This document shows, one piece after another, positions 1 to 11,357 of a stretch of DNA of 64,000 nucleotides. The position numbers and the translations under genes are program-made. Within the stretch, counting starts at the first letter, position 1. Each line of letters begins with the position of its first letter. The stretch spans positions 465,747-529,746 of the forward strand of contig JAFKFH010000006.1 of NCBI GenBank assembly GCA_017307375.1, in the 5' to 3' direction. The stretch comes from Alphaproteobacteria bacterium. Lineage in GTDB: Bacteria; Pseudomonadota; Alphaproteobacteria; Ferrovibrionales; Ferrovibrionaceae. The notes beneath the pieces were generated by a model that worked only from the letters and a program-made list of their open reading frames with translations, was not told the DNA's origin and made no database searches.

Positions 1-1319
1 ACCTGCCGAACTACGGCGTGTTCGACGAGAAGCGGGTGTTCGCGCCCGGGCCGATGCCCGGCCCGATCGTGTTCAAGGGCGTGCGGCTCGGCGTGCCGAT
101 CTGCGAGGATATCTGGACGCCCGACGTCGTCGAATGCCTGGCCGAAACCGGCGCCGAAATCCTGCTGGTGCCGAACGGCTCGCCCTACGAGGACGACAAG
201 CTCGACACCCGGCTGAACCTGGCCGTTGCCAGGGTCAAGGAAAGCGGCCTGCCGCTCGCCTATGTCAATCAGGTCGGCGGGCAGGACGAACTGGTGTTCG
301 ACGGCGCCTCGTTCGTGCTGAATGCCGATTGCAGCCTTGCGGTGCAACTGGCGCCGTTCCAGTCGAAGGTGGTCGTCACCGAATGGAACCGGCAGGGCGA
401 TGGCTGGCGCTGCGCCACCGCCGAACGCGTCGCGCCGCCCGGCCGGCTGGCCCAGATCTACGGTGCAATGCAGCTTGGCCTGCGCGACTACGTCGAAAAG
501 AACCGCTTTCCCGGCGTCGTGCTCGGCCTGTCCGGCGGCATCGATTCCGCGTTGTCGGCGGCGGTCGCGGTCGATGCCCTCGGCCCCGACCGGGTCTGGT
601 GCGTCATGCTGCCGTCGCGCTTCACCGGCGACGAGAGCCTCGGCGATGCCGGGGAATGCGCTGATCTCCTGGGAATCCGCCTCGATACCATCGGCATCGA
701 ACCGGCCTTCGAAGCCTTTTCCGGCATGCTGGCCCAGGCTTTTGCCGGGCGGAAGGCCGACATCACCGAGGAAAATCTGCAGAGCCGCACGCGTGGCGTG
801 ACGCTGATGGCCCTGTCGAACAAGTTCGGGCACATGGTGCTGACCACCGGCAACAAGTCGGAAATGTCGGTCGGCTACGCGACCCTCTACGGCGACATGT
901 GCGGCGGCTATTCCGTGCTGAAGGATGTCTACAAGACCGCGGTCTACGACCTGTCGCGCTGGCGCAACGCCAACAAGCCGGCCGGCGCGCTGGGGCCCGA
1001 CGGTCCGGTGATGCCGGAGAACGTGCTGGTGCGCGCGCCCACCGCCGAATTGCGCGAGAACCAGACCGACCAGGACAGCCTGCCGCCCTACGACCAGCTC
1101 GATGCGATCCTCGAGGCGCTGGTCGAAGAGGAAAAGTCGGTCGACGAAATCGTCGCCTCGGGCCAGCCGCGCGAGGTCGTGACCCGCGTGCTGCACCTGC
1201 TGACCCTGGCCGAATACAAGCGCCGGCAATCGCCCCCGGGGGTCAAGATCACCCGCCGCAATTTCGGCCGCGACCGGCGCTATCCGATCACCAACCGCTT
1301 CCGCGACCATTACAAGTAG
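1..1319 (+). CDS. nadE: NAD+ synthase, glutamine-dependent (5' end outside window)
   Basis: Catalyses the last step of NAD+ synthesis, amidating deamido-NAD+ with ammonia taken from glutamine. The open frame runs from the window edge, so the N-terminus is missing; a GTG at 18 is internal. The visible part holds the end of the nitrilase-type glutaminase domain, including the ICED motif whose Cys is the expected nucleophile. After it comes the synthetase domain with the PP-loop SGGIDS (about residues 172-177 counted from position 18). The stop lies 4 bp before gltX, so the two are probably co-transcribed. Family assignment is secure. Confidence 0.95.
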   Translation, partial: LPNYGVFDEKRVFAPGPMPGPIVFKGVRLGVPICEDIWTPDVVECLAETGAEILLVPNGSPYEDDKLDTRLNLAVARVKESGLPLAYVNQVGGQDELVFDGASFVLNADCSLAVQLAPFQSKVVVTEWNRQGDGWRCATAERVAPPGRLAQIYGAMQLGLRDYVEKNRFPGVVLGLSGGIDSALSAAVAVDALGPDRVWCVMLPSRFTGDESLGDAGECADLLGIRLDTIGIEPAFEAFSGMLAQAFAGRKADITEENLQSRTRGVTLMALSNKFGHMVLTTGNKSEMSVGYATLYGDMCGGYSVLKDVYKTAVYDLSRWRNANKPAGALGPDGPVMPENVLVRAPTAELRENQTDQDSLPPYDQLDAILEALVEEEKSVDEIVASGQPREVVTRVLHLLTLAEYKRRQSPPGVKITRRNFGRDRRYPITNRFRDHYK

Positions 1320-1323
1320 ACCG

Positions 1324-2655
1324 ATGACCGTCCACGTCCGCTTCGCGCCCAGCCCGACCGGCCGGCTGCATGTCGGCAATGCCCGCGCGGCGGTGCTGAA
1401 CTGGCTGTTCGCCCGCCGCCACGGCGGCCGCTTCCTGTTCCGCCTCGACGACACCGACACCGAGCGCTCGACCGGGGAATTCGCGCAGGCCATCGCCGAA
1501 GACCTGCGCTGGCTCGGCCTCGACTGGGACGGCCATTTCCGGCAGAGCGACCGGCTGGACGTCTATCACGCCGCCGCCGAACGGCTGAAGGCATCCGGCC
1601 GCCTCTACCCCTGCTACGAAACGCCCGAGGAGCTGGAACTGCGCCGCAAGCTGCAGCTCGCCCGCCGGCTGCCGCCGGTCTACGATCGCGCGGCGCTGAA
1701 GCTGAGCGACGACGACCGGGCGAAACTAGAGGCCGAGGGCCGCAAGCCGCATTGGCGCTTCAAGCTCGACCAGACCGCGGTGCATTGGCATGACCTGATC
1801 CGGGGCGAGGTCACGGTCGATGCCGCCTCGCTGTCGGATCCGGTGCTGCTGCGGGCGGACGGGCGCGTGCTCTACACCATGTCCTCGGTGGTCGACGATG
1901 GCGACACCGCGATCACCCATGTGATCCGCGGCGAGGATCACGTCACCAATACCGGCGTGCAGATCCAGCTGTTCCAGGCGCTGGGCCGTCCGGTGCCGCA
2001 GTTTGCGCATTTCTCGCTGTTCACCGACGCCGCCGGGGCCGGGCTGTCCAAGCGTCTGGGGGCGCTGTCGCTGGCCGAGATGCGCGCGGACGGCATCGAG
2101 CCGATGGCGCTGAACGCGTTCCTCGCCCGGCTCGGCTCGGCCGATCCGATCGAGCTTTGCCACAGCCTCGCCGAGCTGGTCCCGGGTTTCGATCTCGGCC
2201 GCTTCGGCAAGGCGCCGGCCCATTTCGACCCCGCCGAACTCGAGCACCTGAACGCCCGCCTGGTGCATCACCTGCGGTTCGACGAGGTGGCGGGCCGCCT
2301 GCCTGACGGGGCCGACGAAGCCTTCTGGCTGGCAGTGCGCGGCAATCTCGCCCATGTGCGCGAGGCGGCCGAGTGGTGGCAGGTGGTGGCCGGGCCGGTC
2401 GCGCCGCTGGTCGACGGCGAGGCCGAGTATCTCGCCGCCGCATCGGCCGTGCTGCCGCCGGGGCCGTGGGACGGCGAAACCTGGAAGGCCTGGACCGAGG
2501 CGGTGAAAGCCGCCACGGGGCGCAAGGGCAAGGGCCTGTTCCTGCCGCTGCGCCGGGCGCTGACGGCCCGCGACCATGGACCCGAGATGAAAGATTTGCT
2601 ACCTCTGATCGGCGAAAGCCGCGCCCGGGCGCGGCTGCGAGGCGAAAAAGCCTGA
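1324..2655 (+). CDS. gltX: Glutamyl-tRNA synthetase
   Basis: Class I aminoacyl-tRNA synthetase charging tRNA-Glu (or tRNA-Gln as the non-discriminating form common in alphaproteobacteria). The HIGH-type motif is HVGN at residues 16-19 within [14 protein letters not shown], and the KMSKS-type motif is LSKR at 241-244. At 443 aa it is a normal bacterial length. Alphaproteobacteria often carry two gltX copies; which one this is cannot be told here. It starts 4 bp after nadE and is followed 24 bp later by cysS. Confidence 0.95.
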   Translation: MTVHVRFAPSPTGRLHVGNARAAVLNWLFARRHGGRFLFRLDDTDTERSTGEFAQAIAEDLRWLGLDWDGHFRQSDRLDVYHAAAERLKASGRLYPCYETPEELELRRKLQLARRLPPVYDRAALKLSDDDRAKLEAEGRKPHWRFKLDQTAVHWHDLIRGEVTVDAASLSDPVLLRADGRVLYTMSSVVDDGDTAITHVIRGEDHVTNTGVQIQLFQALGRPVPQFAHFSLFTDAAGAGLSKRLGALSLAEMRADGIEPMALNAFLARLGSADPIELCHSLAELVPGFDLGRFGKAPAHFDPAELEHLNARLVHHLRFDEVAGRLPDGADEAFWLAVRGNLAHVREAAEWWQVVAGPVAPLVDGEAEYLAAASAVLPPGPWDGETWKAWTEAVKAATGRKGKGLFLPLRRALTARDHGPEMKDLLPLIGESRARARLRGEKA

Positions 2656-2679
2656 CATTCTATTGACTTAGGTGGGACC

Positions 2680-3996
2680 GTGGCGCTGCGGCTGTACAAC
2701 ACTCTGACGCGCGAAAAGGAGATATTCGCGCCCCTCGATCCGTCCCACGTCCGGATGTATGTCTGTGGCCCGACCGTCTACGACTATGCCCATGTCGGCA
2801 ATGCCCGCCCGGTCATCGTCTTCGACGCGCTGGTCCGCTGGCTGCGCCGCGGCTATCCCAAGGTCACCTATGTCCGCAACATCACCGATGTGGAGGACAA
2901 GATCAATGCGCGCGCCAGGGAACTGAACATCCCGATCCGCGAACTGACCGAGCGGACGGCGCAGATCTATTTCGAGGACGTCCGGGCGCTCGGCTGCGTC
3001 GATCCCGACGTCCAGCCGCGTGTCACCGACCACATGCCCCAGATCGTGGCGATGATCGCCGGGCTGATCGCGCTGGGTCATGCCTACGAGGCCGAGGGGC
3101 ATGTCCTGTTCGACGTGCCGTCGATGAAGGATTACGGACGGCTGTCGCGGCGCGACCGCGACGACATGATCGCCGGCGCCCGGGTCGAGGTCGCCCCCTA
3201 CAAGAAGGATCCGGCCGATTTCGTGCTGTGGAAGCCGTCCGACGCCGATACCCCGGGCTGGGACAGTCCCTGGGGCCGCGGCCGGCCGGGCTGGCACATC
3301 GAATGCTCGGCGATGGCCAAGGCCCATCTGGGCGTCACCTTCGACATTCACGGCGGTGGGCTGGACCTGATCTTCCCGCACCACGAGAACGAGATCGCCC
3401 AGTCGGTCTGCGCCAACCAGGCGCCGTTCGTGCGGACCTGGATGCATAACGGCTTCGTCACCGTGAACGGCGAGAAGATGTCGAAGTCGCTCGGCAACTT
3501 CCTGACCATCCGCGACGCGCTGGCCCAGCATCCCGGCGAGGCGATCCGGCTGGCGACGCTCAAGTCCCATTACCGCCAGCCGTTCGACTGGACCGACCAG
3601 GCGATGCGCGAGGCCCGCGCCAATCTCGACGGCTGGTACCGTCAGCTCGACGGCGTCGCCGCCGGCACGCTGCCGGATGCCTTCGTCGAGGCGATGGACG
3701 ACGATCTCAACACGCCCAGGGCTTTCGCCGTGATGCAGACGCTCGCGGCGCCGGCCTTGCGCGCCTGCCTCGACGTGCTCGGGTTCTGCCAGCGCGACGC
3801 CGCGGCCTGGTTCCAGGCCGGCGGCCCCGGCGGTCTCGACGAAACCGCCATCGAGGCTGAGATCGAGCGGCGCAAGGCGGCCAAGCAGGCGAAGGATTTT
3901 GCCCTGGCCGACCGCATCCGCGCCGAACTGGCCGAACAGGGCGTCGTCCTGGAAGACAAGCCGGGTGGTGTTACCGTATGGCGCCGGGGCGCCTGA
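2680..3996 (+). CDS. cysS: Cysteinyl-tRNA synthetase (GTG start)
   Basis: Charges tRNA-Cys. The GTG at 2680 is preceded by AGGTGGG and gives the canonical [11 protein letters not shown] beginning. The zinc-site Cys29 (VCGPTVYD), HVGN at 38-41, the zinc ligands in WHIECSAMA and HHENE, and KMSKS near residue 266 are all present. It has 438 aa, slightly short for the family, with the loss in the C-terminal tRNA-binding part rather than the catalytic core. The 3' end overlaps the first in-frame ATG of the next gene, which is not the preferred start there. Confidence 0.95.
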   Translation: MALRLYNTLTREKEIFAPLDPSHVRMYVCGPTVYDYAHVGNARPVIVFDALVRWLRRGYPKVTYVRNITDVEDKINARARELNIPIRELTERTAQIYFEDVRALGCVDPDVQPRVTDHMPQIVAMIAGLIALGHAYEAEGHVLFDVPSMKDYGRLSRRDRDDMIAGARVEVAPYKKDPADFVLWKPSDADTPGWDSPWGRGRPGWHIECSAMAKAHLGVTFDIHGGGLDLIFPHHENEIAQSVCANQAPFVRTWMHNGFVTVNGEKMSKSLGNFLTIRDALAQHPGEAIRLATLKSHYRQPFDWTDQAMREARANLDGWYRQLDGVAAGTLPDAFVEAMDDDLNTPRAFAVMQTLAAPALRACLDVLGFCQRDAAAWFQAGGPGGLDETAIEAEIERRKAAKQAKDFALADRIRAELAEQGVVLEDKPGGVTVWRRGA

Positions 3997-4010
3997 AGGA
4001 TCCGAGGGCG

Positions 4011-5624
<1,614 letters not shown>

Positions 5625-5625
5625 C

Positions 5626-6447
5626 ATGGCCGGCACGATCCGCGACCGCACGCCGCCGGCCGAACTGCCCGCAACGCCGGGTCCCGTCGTCATCCTGGTC
5701 CGCCCGCAGCTGGGCGAGAACATCGGCACCGCCGCGCGGGCCATGCTTAACTGCGCGATCAGCGAGATGCGGCTGGTCAGCCCGCGCGACGGCTGGCCGT
5801 CGGAACGCGCCTATTCGGCCTCCAGCCGTGCCGACAAGGTGCTGGACGGGGTCAAGCTCTACGACTCGGTCACCGATGCCATCGCCGATCTGAACTACGT
5901 CTATGCGACGGCGGCCCGCCCGCGCGACCTGATCAAGCCGGTGGCGACGCCGCGCCACGCGGCGGCCGAGATCCGCGAGCGGATGGGGCGGGGTGACCGG
6001 GTCGGCATCCTGTTCGGACCCGAGCGCACGGGGCTGGAGAACGACGACTTGGTCCTGGCCGACCAGATCATCACCGTGCCGCTGAACCCGGTCTACGACT
6101 CGCTGAACCTCGCCCAGGCCGTGCTGCTGGTCGGCTACGAATGGTACCTGGCTGGCGATGCGACGCCGGCGCAGCGCCTCGATCTCGGCGATGTCAGGGT
6201 CGCGACCAAGGCCGAGCATGCGGGGTTCCTGCAGCATCTGGAAGCCGAACTCGAAGCGTCCGGCTTCTTTGCCAACATCCCGGAGAAGCAGCCCGGAATC
6301 ATGATGAACATCAAGACGATGTTCGAGCGGGCTGGCATGACCGATCAGGAAGTCCGGACCATGCGCGGCGTGGTCCGCGCGCTGGCCCTGGGCCGGCCCA
6401 ACCGGCGCCGCAGCGAGAAGAAGCGCGGCCAGATCGGCGAGCCCTGA
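5626..6447 (+). CDS. trmJ: tRNA (cytidine/uridine-2'-O-)-methyltransferase TrmJ-type
   Basis: SPOUT-class RNA 2'-O-methyltransferase, expected to modify position 32 of tRNA. Motifs seen: LVRPQLGENIGTAARAM near the N-terminus, GILFGPERTGLEND in the middle and VPLNPVYDSLNLAQAVLLVGYE forming the knotted SAM pocket. The C-terminal 60 residues (MMNIKTMFERAGMTDQEV...) match the TrmJ-specific tail, supporting TrmJ over generic TrmH. It starts 1 bp after the cimA stop and ends the rightward housekeeping run, converging on the next leftward unit. Confidence 0.9.
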   Translation: MAGTIRDRTPPAELPATPGPVVILVRPQLGENIGTAARAMLNCAISEMRLVSPRDGWPSERAYSASSRADKVLDGVKLYDSVTDAIADLNYVYATAARPRDLIKPVATPRHAAAEIRERMGRGDRVGILFGPERTGLENDDLVLADQIITVPLNPVYDSLNLAQAVLLVGYEWYLAGDATPAQRLDLGDVRVATKAEHAGFLQHLEAELEASGFFANIPEKQPGIMMNIKTMFERAGMTDQEVRTMRGVVRALALGRPNRRRSEKKRGQIGEP

Positions 6448-6460
6448 TCGACCTCGGCAG

Positions 6461-7021
6461 CTATTTGACCGCTTCCAGGTTCAGGCTCATGAGCATCCCG
6501 TTGTCCTTGGCGAGATGCGGCAGATAAGCTTGGCTGTAGTCGTCGATGTCGGCATGAGATGTGGTACGCCAATCCCAACGCCTTACATCGGCGAAGCCGA
6601 CATCCAGGAGGGCGCGGGTCAGGAAGTCTTCGTCGAAAATCATCTTGTGGTAGTCGTAGGCGTCGCGTTGCCCACCACAGATAAGACCGATCAGGCCGCT
6701 CAAGCCGTCTTCCAGTCCGCGCTCGTAGTAGAGCCTCGCGCAGGCCGCGAAGTCAGGTACTGCCAACCGCAGAATGCCGCCTGGCTTGAGAACGCGATGC
6801 CATTCGCCCAGCACATTCCTGAACTCGGTCCGGCCGAAATGTTCCAGCACGTGACTGGCGTAGATCAGTTCGGCCGTATCGGTGTCGAGCCATTCGAGAT
6901 TCTCGACGCAGCCGACATGGTCGATGTGGGGGAGGTCTTGAAGGTCGACATGGTAAAACCCGGGAATGTGGCGTTTGCCGCAGCCCAGATGCAAGAGCAG
7001 CGGCGTCGGTAGGTTTCTCAT
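6461..7021 (-). CDS. Class I SAM-dependent methyltransferase
   Basis: Small cytosolic methyltransferase with motif I at the N-terminus (LLLHLGCGKRHIPGF) and the later VLKPGGILRLAVPD segment typical of methyltransferase type-11 proteins found in polysaccharide and glycan loci. The start at 7021 forms a TGATG overlap with the upstream acyltransferase; a longer frame to 7060 would run into that gene. It is the last gene of a three-gene leftward unit with the O-GlcNAc transferase and acyltransferase. The substrate is unknown; a sugar or glycopeptide is inferred from the neighbours. Confidence 0.82.
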   Translation of the reverse strand: MRNLPTPLLLHLGCGKRHIPGFYHVDLQDLPHIDHVGCVENLEWLDTDTAELIYASHVLEHFGRTEFRNVLGEWHRVLKPGGILRLAVPDFAACARLYYERGLEDGLSGLIGLICGGQRDAYDYHKMIFDEDFLTRALLDVGFADVRRWDWRTTSHADIDDYSQAYLPHLAKDNGMLMSLNLEAVK

Positions 7022-7545
7022 CAATCGCGCTCCCGGTGTACCCGGCAGGGATTTCCCCAAGCCACGCTCATCGGGGGGATGCTGCGCGTTACCACGGAAC
7101 CTGCCCCGATTACCGATCCCGACCCAATGGTGACGCCAGGATTTATGATAGCGCCCATGCCGAGCCAGACGTCGTCTTCAATCACAATCTTCGCGGCCTC
7201 CGCTGGCTGTCGGCGCATCGGGAGAGTTCTGTCGGCGAAACCATGATTGACCCCACAGATCAGCACCCCGCCGGCAATAAGGCAATTGTCGCCGATGGCG
7301 AGCCCTGCACGGGGCTCGTATATCTGGACGCCGGGACCGAACGAGACGTCGCTCCCGGTTGTCATCCAGCCCTGGTCGATCCGGATGGTCGTATTCGGGT
7401 AGATGATATTCCTGGCGCCGAGAGTGAGCGACCCGCTGGTCCCGACATAGAGCACTGCCCCCGGCTCGATCACCGTCGTATCTGGGGCGCTGAAACTGCC
7501 TTGCACGTCGATCACCGCGGTCGCATGAACACCAAGCCTGATCAT
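7021..7545 (-). CDS. Acyltransferase, left-handed beta-helix (hexapeptide repeat)
   Basis: Protein of 174 aa built of hexapeptide repeats (for example IEPGAVLYVG and LTLGARNIIYPN) and ending in the conserved block VWLGMGAIINPGVTIGSGSVIGAGSVVTRSIPP with AWGNPCRV, as in WbbJ/maltose O-acetyltransferase-like enzymes. It probably acetylates or acylates a sugar. It is coupled to the O-GlcNAc transferase upstream by an ATGA overlap (7542-7545) and to the methyltransferase downstream by TGATG, which implies one mRNA. Confidence 0.85.
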   Translation of the reverse strand: MIRLGVHATAVIDVQGSFSAPDTTVIEPGAVLYVGTSGSLTLGARNIIYPNTTIRIDQGWMTTGSDVSFGPGVQIYEPRAGLAIGDNCLIAGGVLICGVNHGFADRTLPMRRQPAEAAKIVIEDDVWLGMGAIINPGVTIGSGSVIGAGSVVTRSIPPMSVAWGNPCRVHRERD

Positions 7546-9623
7546 CGCGCCGCTGCTTCGATCATCGCCATGAAAGCCTTCTCCATCGCACGGGCGAGGC
7601 CCGTTGCGTCACACAGCATGCCGTCTCGCATCGCACTTCTCTGTCCGATGCGTACCTGATGGCGCAGGTCGACGTCCTCGGCCAGTGCGACAATCTTGGC
7701 GACGTAGTCACCCTTGTCCTCGGCGACCCAGCCAGGGCGATCCAGCGCATGCAACATTGAGGCGGTCATCCGCGCCCCCATCCAATCGCCTTTGAGGGCG
7801 ACGAGGGGCACGCCCATCCATAATGCGTCGAATGCGGTGGTGCCGCTGTTGAAAGGCAGCGTGTCGAGGGCGATGTCGACAGTGTCATATACCGACATAT
7901 GCTCGGCCCATGACGCGACTGGACCCAGGAACCTTATTCGGTCACCCGAAATCCCCTTGAGTTCGAGCAGTCCGGCAATCCTGGCCTGTACTTCGGGATC
8001 CTGGGCGAAGCGATCCTTCAGGATCAGTACCGACGCGGGCAGAGCGAGCATGGCCTCGGCCCATACGGAGAGGGTCTCACGTCCAACCTTCTTGAGGTTG
8101 TTGAAGGATCCCAAACGAATGCGCCCGTCTTCGGCGGGGGTCCAGGCCGGGGCAGGTGCGGCCGCGGGGCCGCTGTAGGCGATCCACAGCCTTGGCAATC
8201 GCCATAGCTGCTCGCTGAAATGGCCGGCGAATTCGGGAGGCGTGATAATGTCGTCCCCGACGAAATAGTCCATCTCGGTCAGCCCCGAGGTGCCGTGGTA
8301 GCCGAGGTAGTGGCACTGTGCCGGCGCCGACCGGTGTGCGAATATTCCGAGCCGGCCGCCGCTCGTGTGCGAAGTCGTGTCGATCAGGACGTCGATTCGA
8401 TCTTTCCTGATCTCATCCGACGCCTCGGCATCCGACTTGTCCCAAAGCGGATGCCAGTGATCGGCAAGGCGACAAAAGCGCCCGGCGATGTGATCGTGGC
8501 GCACGGAAATAGGGTATAGCGTCAGTCTGATCCGCTGGCGGTCCATGGCTGCCAGCAGCGGCTCGAGGAAGTAGGCAACGGCGTGCTGGCCGAATTCCGC
8601 GGAAACGACGCCGAGTTGCAGGCGGTCGCCCAAATGACTGACGATGGCAAATCGTCGGCTTCCCGCTTCCGCCCGCTCCGTGGCCGTCAGCCAGTGTCTT
8701 TCCCATTCGCATGCCAATGCGCGCTCGGCATCGGGCGTCACGGTGCGGGTTACAGACGCCGTGTAGAGAAACGAGGATCTGGCCCGGTTGCGCCATGGCT
8801 GCACGTGGAGGGATCGAGCGAAGCAGGCGAGCGCCCCTGTCGTCGTTGGCAGAGCATTTCCCAGATTCAGCCATGCAGCGGCTAGCCCGGGTTCCAGGCA
8901 AAGCGCAAGACGATAGAGCGTTGCAGCCTTTCCGGTTCTGCCGGCAGACTGCTCGACGCTGCCGGCATTGACGTAGTTTGCGGCAATGCCCGGCGCCGCG
9001 TGAATGGCCCGCCGATATGTTGTGCGGGCAGCTGGCAACCCCAGATCCGCTTCGACGTTCCCTAAAGCAGCCAACGCCTCTGGACCCGCGGGCGAGAGCG
9101 CCAGTGTACGCCGATAGTCGTTTCGCGCAGCAGTCGCTTGACCTGCCAAATGACGTGCACTTGCTACCCGAAAGTGCATTTCAGGGTTGTTCAAGGCCAG
9201 GGCAACGGCGCGGTTGCGACTGTCTTCCGCGGCGGCACCCTCTCCGATTTTCGCCAAGACTTCCGAAAGATTGAAATAGTTGTTCGCATCCTGCGGGCTC
9301 AAGGCCAGGGCTTGACGCAATCGATAGAGCGCCAGGCTGTAGTGGCCGAGCAGGTTCAGGGCGACACCATCATTGGCCAGCGCCGCCACGAAGTTGGGAC
9401 GTTGCTGGAGCGCCAGATCAAAAAGCGTATTGGCGATCGCCGGCTGCCCCACTTGGATGGCGATCAGGCCGAGGCTACAGGCCGCATCCGGATGTCCGGG
9501 GACTGCCCCCAACGCTGCCCGATACAAAGCCTCTGCCTCGGCAAGTCGGCCCTGCTGGTGCAGAGCCGAGGCCCTGACCATTATTTGATCGATGGACAAC
9601 ACCGAGCTAGCGATAGACGTCAT
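7542..9623 (-). CDS. TPR protein with SPINDLY/O-GlcNAc transferase domain
   Basis: Large protein with N-terminal tetratricopeptide repeats (about the first 280 residues; alanine-rich units such as LAEAEALYRAALGAVPGHPDA) followed by a glycosyltransferase-41 catalytic region. That region shows LQLGVVSAEFGQHAVAYFLEP, CHYLGYHGTSGLTEMDYFVGD and, near the end, NSGTTAFDALWMGVPLVAL. The family transfers GlcNAc or other sugars to Ser/Thr of proteins. The start at 9623 is my choice among several Mets; the frame opens back to 9674. The coupled acyltransferase and methyltransferase suggest that the transferred sugar is further decorated. The target protein is not identifiable here. Confidence 0.85.
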   Translation of the reverse strand: MTSIASSVLSIDQIMVRASALHQQGRLAEAEALYRAALGAVPGHPDAACSLGLIAIQVGQPAIANTLFDLALQQRPNFVAALANDGVALNLLGHYSLALYRLRQALALSPQDANNYFNLSEVLAKIGEGAAAEDSRNRAVALALNNPEMHFRVASARHLAGQATAARNDYRRTLALSPAGPEALAALGNVEADLGLPAARTTYRRAIHAAPGIAANYVNAGSVEQSAGRTGKAATLYRLALCLEPGLAAAWLNLGNALPTTTGALACFARSLHVQPWRNRARSSFLYTASVTRTVTPDAERALACEWERHWLTATERAEAGSRRFAIVSHLGDRLQLGVVSAEFGQHAVAYFLEPLLAAMDRQRIRLTLYPISVRHDHIAGRFCRLADHWHPLWDKSDAEASDEIRKDRIDVLIDTTSHTSGGRLGIFAHRSAPAQCHYLGYHGTSGLTEMDYFVGDDIITPPEFAGHFSEQLWRLPRLWIAYSGPAAAPAPAWTPAEDGRIRLGSFNNLKKVGRETLSVWAEAMLALPASVLILKDRFAQDPEVQARIAGLLELKGISGDRIRFLGPVASWAEHMSVYDTVDIALDTLPFNSGTTAFDALWMGVPLVALKGDWMGARMTASMLHALDRPGWVAEDKGDYVAKIVALAEDVDLRHQVRIGQRSAMRDGMLCDATGLARAMEKAFMAMIEAAAR

Positions 9624-9875
9624 CGACCGCGTTATAACAGAAGCCGAACTCGATACCAGTAGAGCCGGAATCACCGGCCGAATGGATGCCGCCGCCCGGA
9701 ATCAGCTTGACGGCGAGAGCCTGCTTGAGTACAAGCCACCGACTTGCGGGCCCCGGGCGGAAACGCTGGGGCCGCAACTCGTTTGCCATACGGCGCGACT
9801 CGTAATGAACGAAGGCTCGTGACGATGGCGAACTTCTAAGACTGGCAAACGGTAGCGCGAACTGGACACCTCGGT

Positions 9876-10490
9876 ATGACCAAGCGACTTGAGTCGAAGT
9901 ACAAGATCAATCGCCGCCTCGGCGAAAATCTGTGGGGCCGCTCGAAGAGCCCGATCAACAAGCGGGAATACGGCCCCGGCCAGCACGGCCAGCGCCGTAA
10001 GAAGCCGACGGATTACGGCATCCAGCTGATGGCCAAGCAGCGGCTCAAGGGCTACTACGGCAACATCACCGAGAAGCAGTTCAAGCGCGCCTATTTCGAG
10101 GCTTCGCGCCGCCGCGGCGACACGTCGGAGAACCTGATCGGTCTCCTCGAGCGTCGTCTGGACGCGGTCGTCTACCGCATGAAGTTCGTGCCGACCGTCT
10201 TCGCTGCCCGCCAGTTCGTCAACCATGGCCATGTCCTGGTGAACGGCAAGCGCGTCAACATCGCCTCCTACCTCGTCAAGGACGGCGACGTGATCGAGGT
10301 GCGGGATCGCGCCAAGCAGCTCACCGTCGTGCTCGAGGCCATCCAGTCGAACGAGCGTGATTTCCCCGACTACGTCGAAGTCGATGCCGCCAAGATGCGC
10401 GGCACCTTCAAGCGTGCCCCGGGTCTGGCCGACGTGCCGTACCCGGTCAAGATGGAACCGAACCTGGTCGTCGAGTTCTACTCGCGCTGA
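9876..10490 (+). CDS. rpsD: 30S ribosomal protein S4
   Basis: Primary 16S rRNA-binding protein that nucleates small-subunit assembly. At 204 aa it is full length. It begins [21 protein letters not shown], and the S4 RNA-binding domain is seen around residues 93-150 ([12 protein letters not shown]...[12 protein letters not shown]). It stands alone, separated from the divergent O-GlcNAc transferase by about 250 bp that should hold its promoter; I saw no convincing -35/-10 pair there. A strong terminator follows. Confidence 0.97.
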   Translation: MTKRLESKYKINRRLGENLWGRSKSPINKREYGPGQHGQRRKKPTDYGIQLMAKQRLKGYYGNITEKQFKRAYFEASRRRGDTSENLIGLLERRLDAVVYRMKFVPTVFAARQFVNHGHVLVNGKRVNIASYLVKDGDVIEVRDRAKQLTVVLEAIQSNERDFPDYVEVDAAKMRGTFKRAPGLADVPYPVKMEPNLVVEFYSR

Positions 10491-10520
10491 TCTCACGACC
10501 CGACTACCGGTCTTGCCAGA

Positions 10521-10548
10521 AACGGCCCGCCCTTCGGCGGGCCGTTTT
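10521..10548 (+). terminator. Rho-independent terminator of rpsD
   Basis: Perfect 11-bp stem AACGGCCCGCC/GGCGGGCCGTT (10521-10531 with 10536-10546), loop CTTC, ending in TTTT, 30 bp after the rpsD stop. Confidence 0.9.
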
Positions 10549-10622
10549 CCGTTTGGACGGCGCGAAGGCAACGGACTCCAAACCAGGGCCACTGCCCAAG
10601 CCGCAGGCGGCAAGGCTGTCGG

Positions 10623-10727
10623 TTAGGCGCCGCCGATCCGGCCGCGCCCGGCGATTGCCGGCGCCATCGAGGCGCCGAAATCCGCAGCCCAGAAGGCTTT
10701 CAACGCGGCCGCAATCCGTCTGAGCAT
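10623..10727 (-). CDS. Possible small protein, 34 aa
   Basis: Short leftward frame beginning MLRRIAAALKAFWAADFG and ending in a Gly/Arg-rich tail, preceded by GGGAGAG at normal spacing. The N-terminal 20 residues could form a basic amphipathic helix. No family recognised. It may be real because the ribosome site is good and the gap around it holds nothing else, but a chance frame in GC-rich DNA cannot be excluded. Confidence 0.3.
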   Translation of the reverse strand: MLRRIAAALKAFWAADFGASMAPAIAGRGRIGGA

Positions 10728-10829
10728 GTGGCTCTCCCGATAGTACGGGCGCAGTTCAGCAAGTTCCGGGCCAGGAACGGCTGGGTCGGCAAGCCCGGCG
10801 GCTGCGGCTGAACGCCTGATGCGCGTGGT

Positions 10830-11357
10830 TCAGGCCAGGCGGAATCTTCCGCTTTCCAGCGCGGCGCCCACTGCCGCCAGGACGGCTTCGCGGTCGAGCC
10901 CGCCGACCGGCAGGACGTGGCGTTCGAGCGGGCCGAGATCGGCGAACTGGCGGTGCAGCGCGGCGATGACGTCAGGATCGGCCAGCGAGTCGCCGCCGCG
11001 GGCCCGGCAGCGTGCGATCGCGTCGTCGAGCCTCGGGCGCAGTACGATGTAGTGGAGTGTTGCCTGCATGCTGGCGAAGGCGTCGACGAACCAGGGACCG
11101 ACGATTCCGTCGACGATCGTCAGGTAGCCGCCCCCCGCGTATGCCGCGGCGGCGGCGGCCAGTGCGCCCATCACCACCCCGTTCTGCGCATGCGCCGCCG
11201 GCAGCCAGGGCGCAATGGCGCCATGCCCGATGGCATGGAAGAAGTCGTCGGCATGCAGATGCACTTTGGGCATGCCCGGCCGCCGGGCCAGCATCGCGGC
11301 CGTCGTCGTCTTGCCCGAGCCCGGCGGCCCGGTCAGCAGCAGGATCTCGCCGGTCAC
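10830..11357 (-). CDS. P-loop kinase/ATPase (AAA or adenylylsulfate-kinase-like)
   Basis: Small ATP-binding protein starting at GTG 11357, with Walker A GPPGSGKT at residues 10-17 and an LHADDFF segment that may position the phosphate acceptor. The layout resembles shikimate/gluconate-type kinases and zeta-toxin-like fold proteins. The start forms a GTGA overlap with the upstream haem lipoprotein; the frame also opens further upstream, but that extension only shadows the neighbour. The substrate is unknown. Confidence 0.72.
   Translation of the reverse strand: MTGEILLLTGPPGSGKTTTAAMLARRPGMPKVHLHADDFFHAIGHGAIAPWLPAAHAQNGVVMGALAAAAAAYAGGGYLTIVDGIVGPWFVDAFASMQATLHYIVLRPRLDDAIARCRARGGDSLADPDVIAALHRQFADLGPLERHVLPVGGLDREAVLAAVGAALESGRFRLA

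Noticed and set aside
9675..9875. Promoter for rpsD with TTGCCA and TAATGA boxes
   Set aside because: The spacing between them is only 14 bp, too short for a credible sigma-70 promoter.
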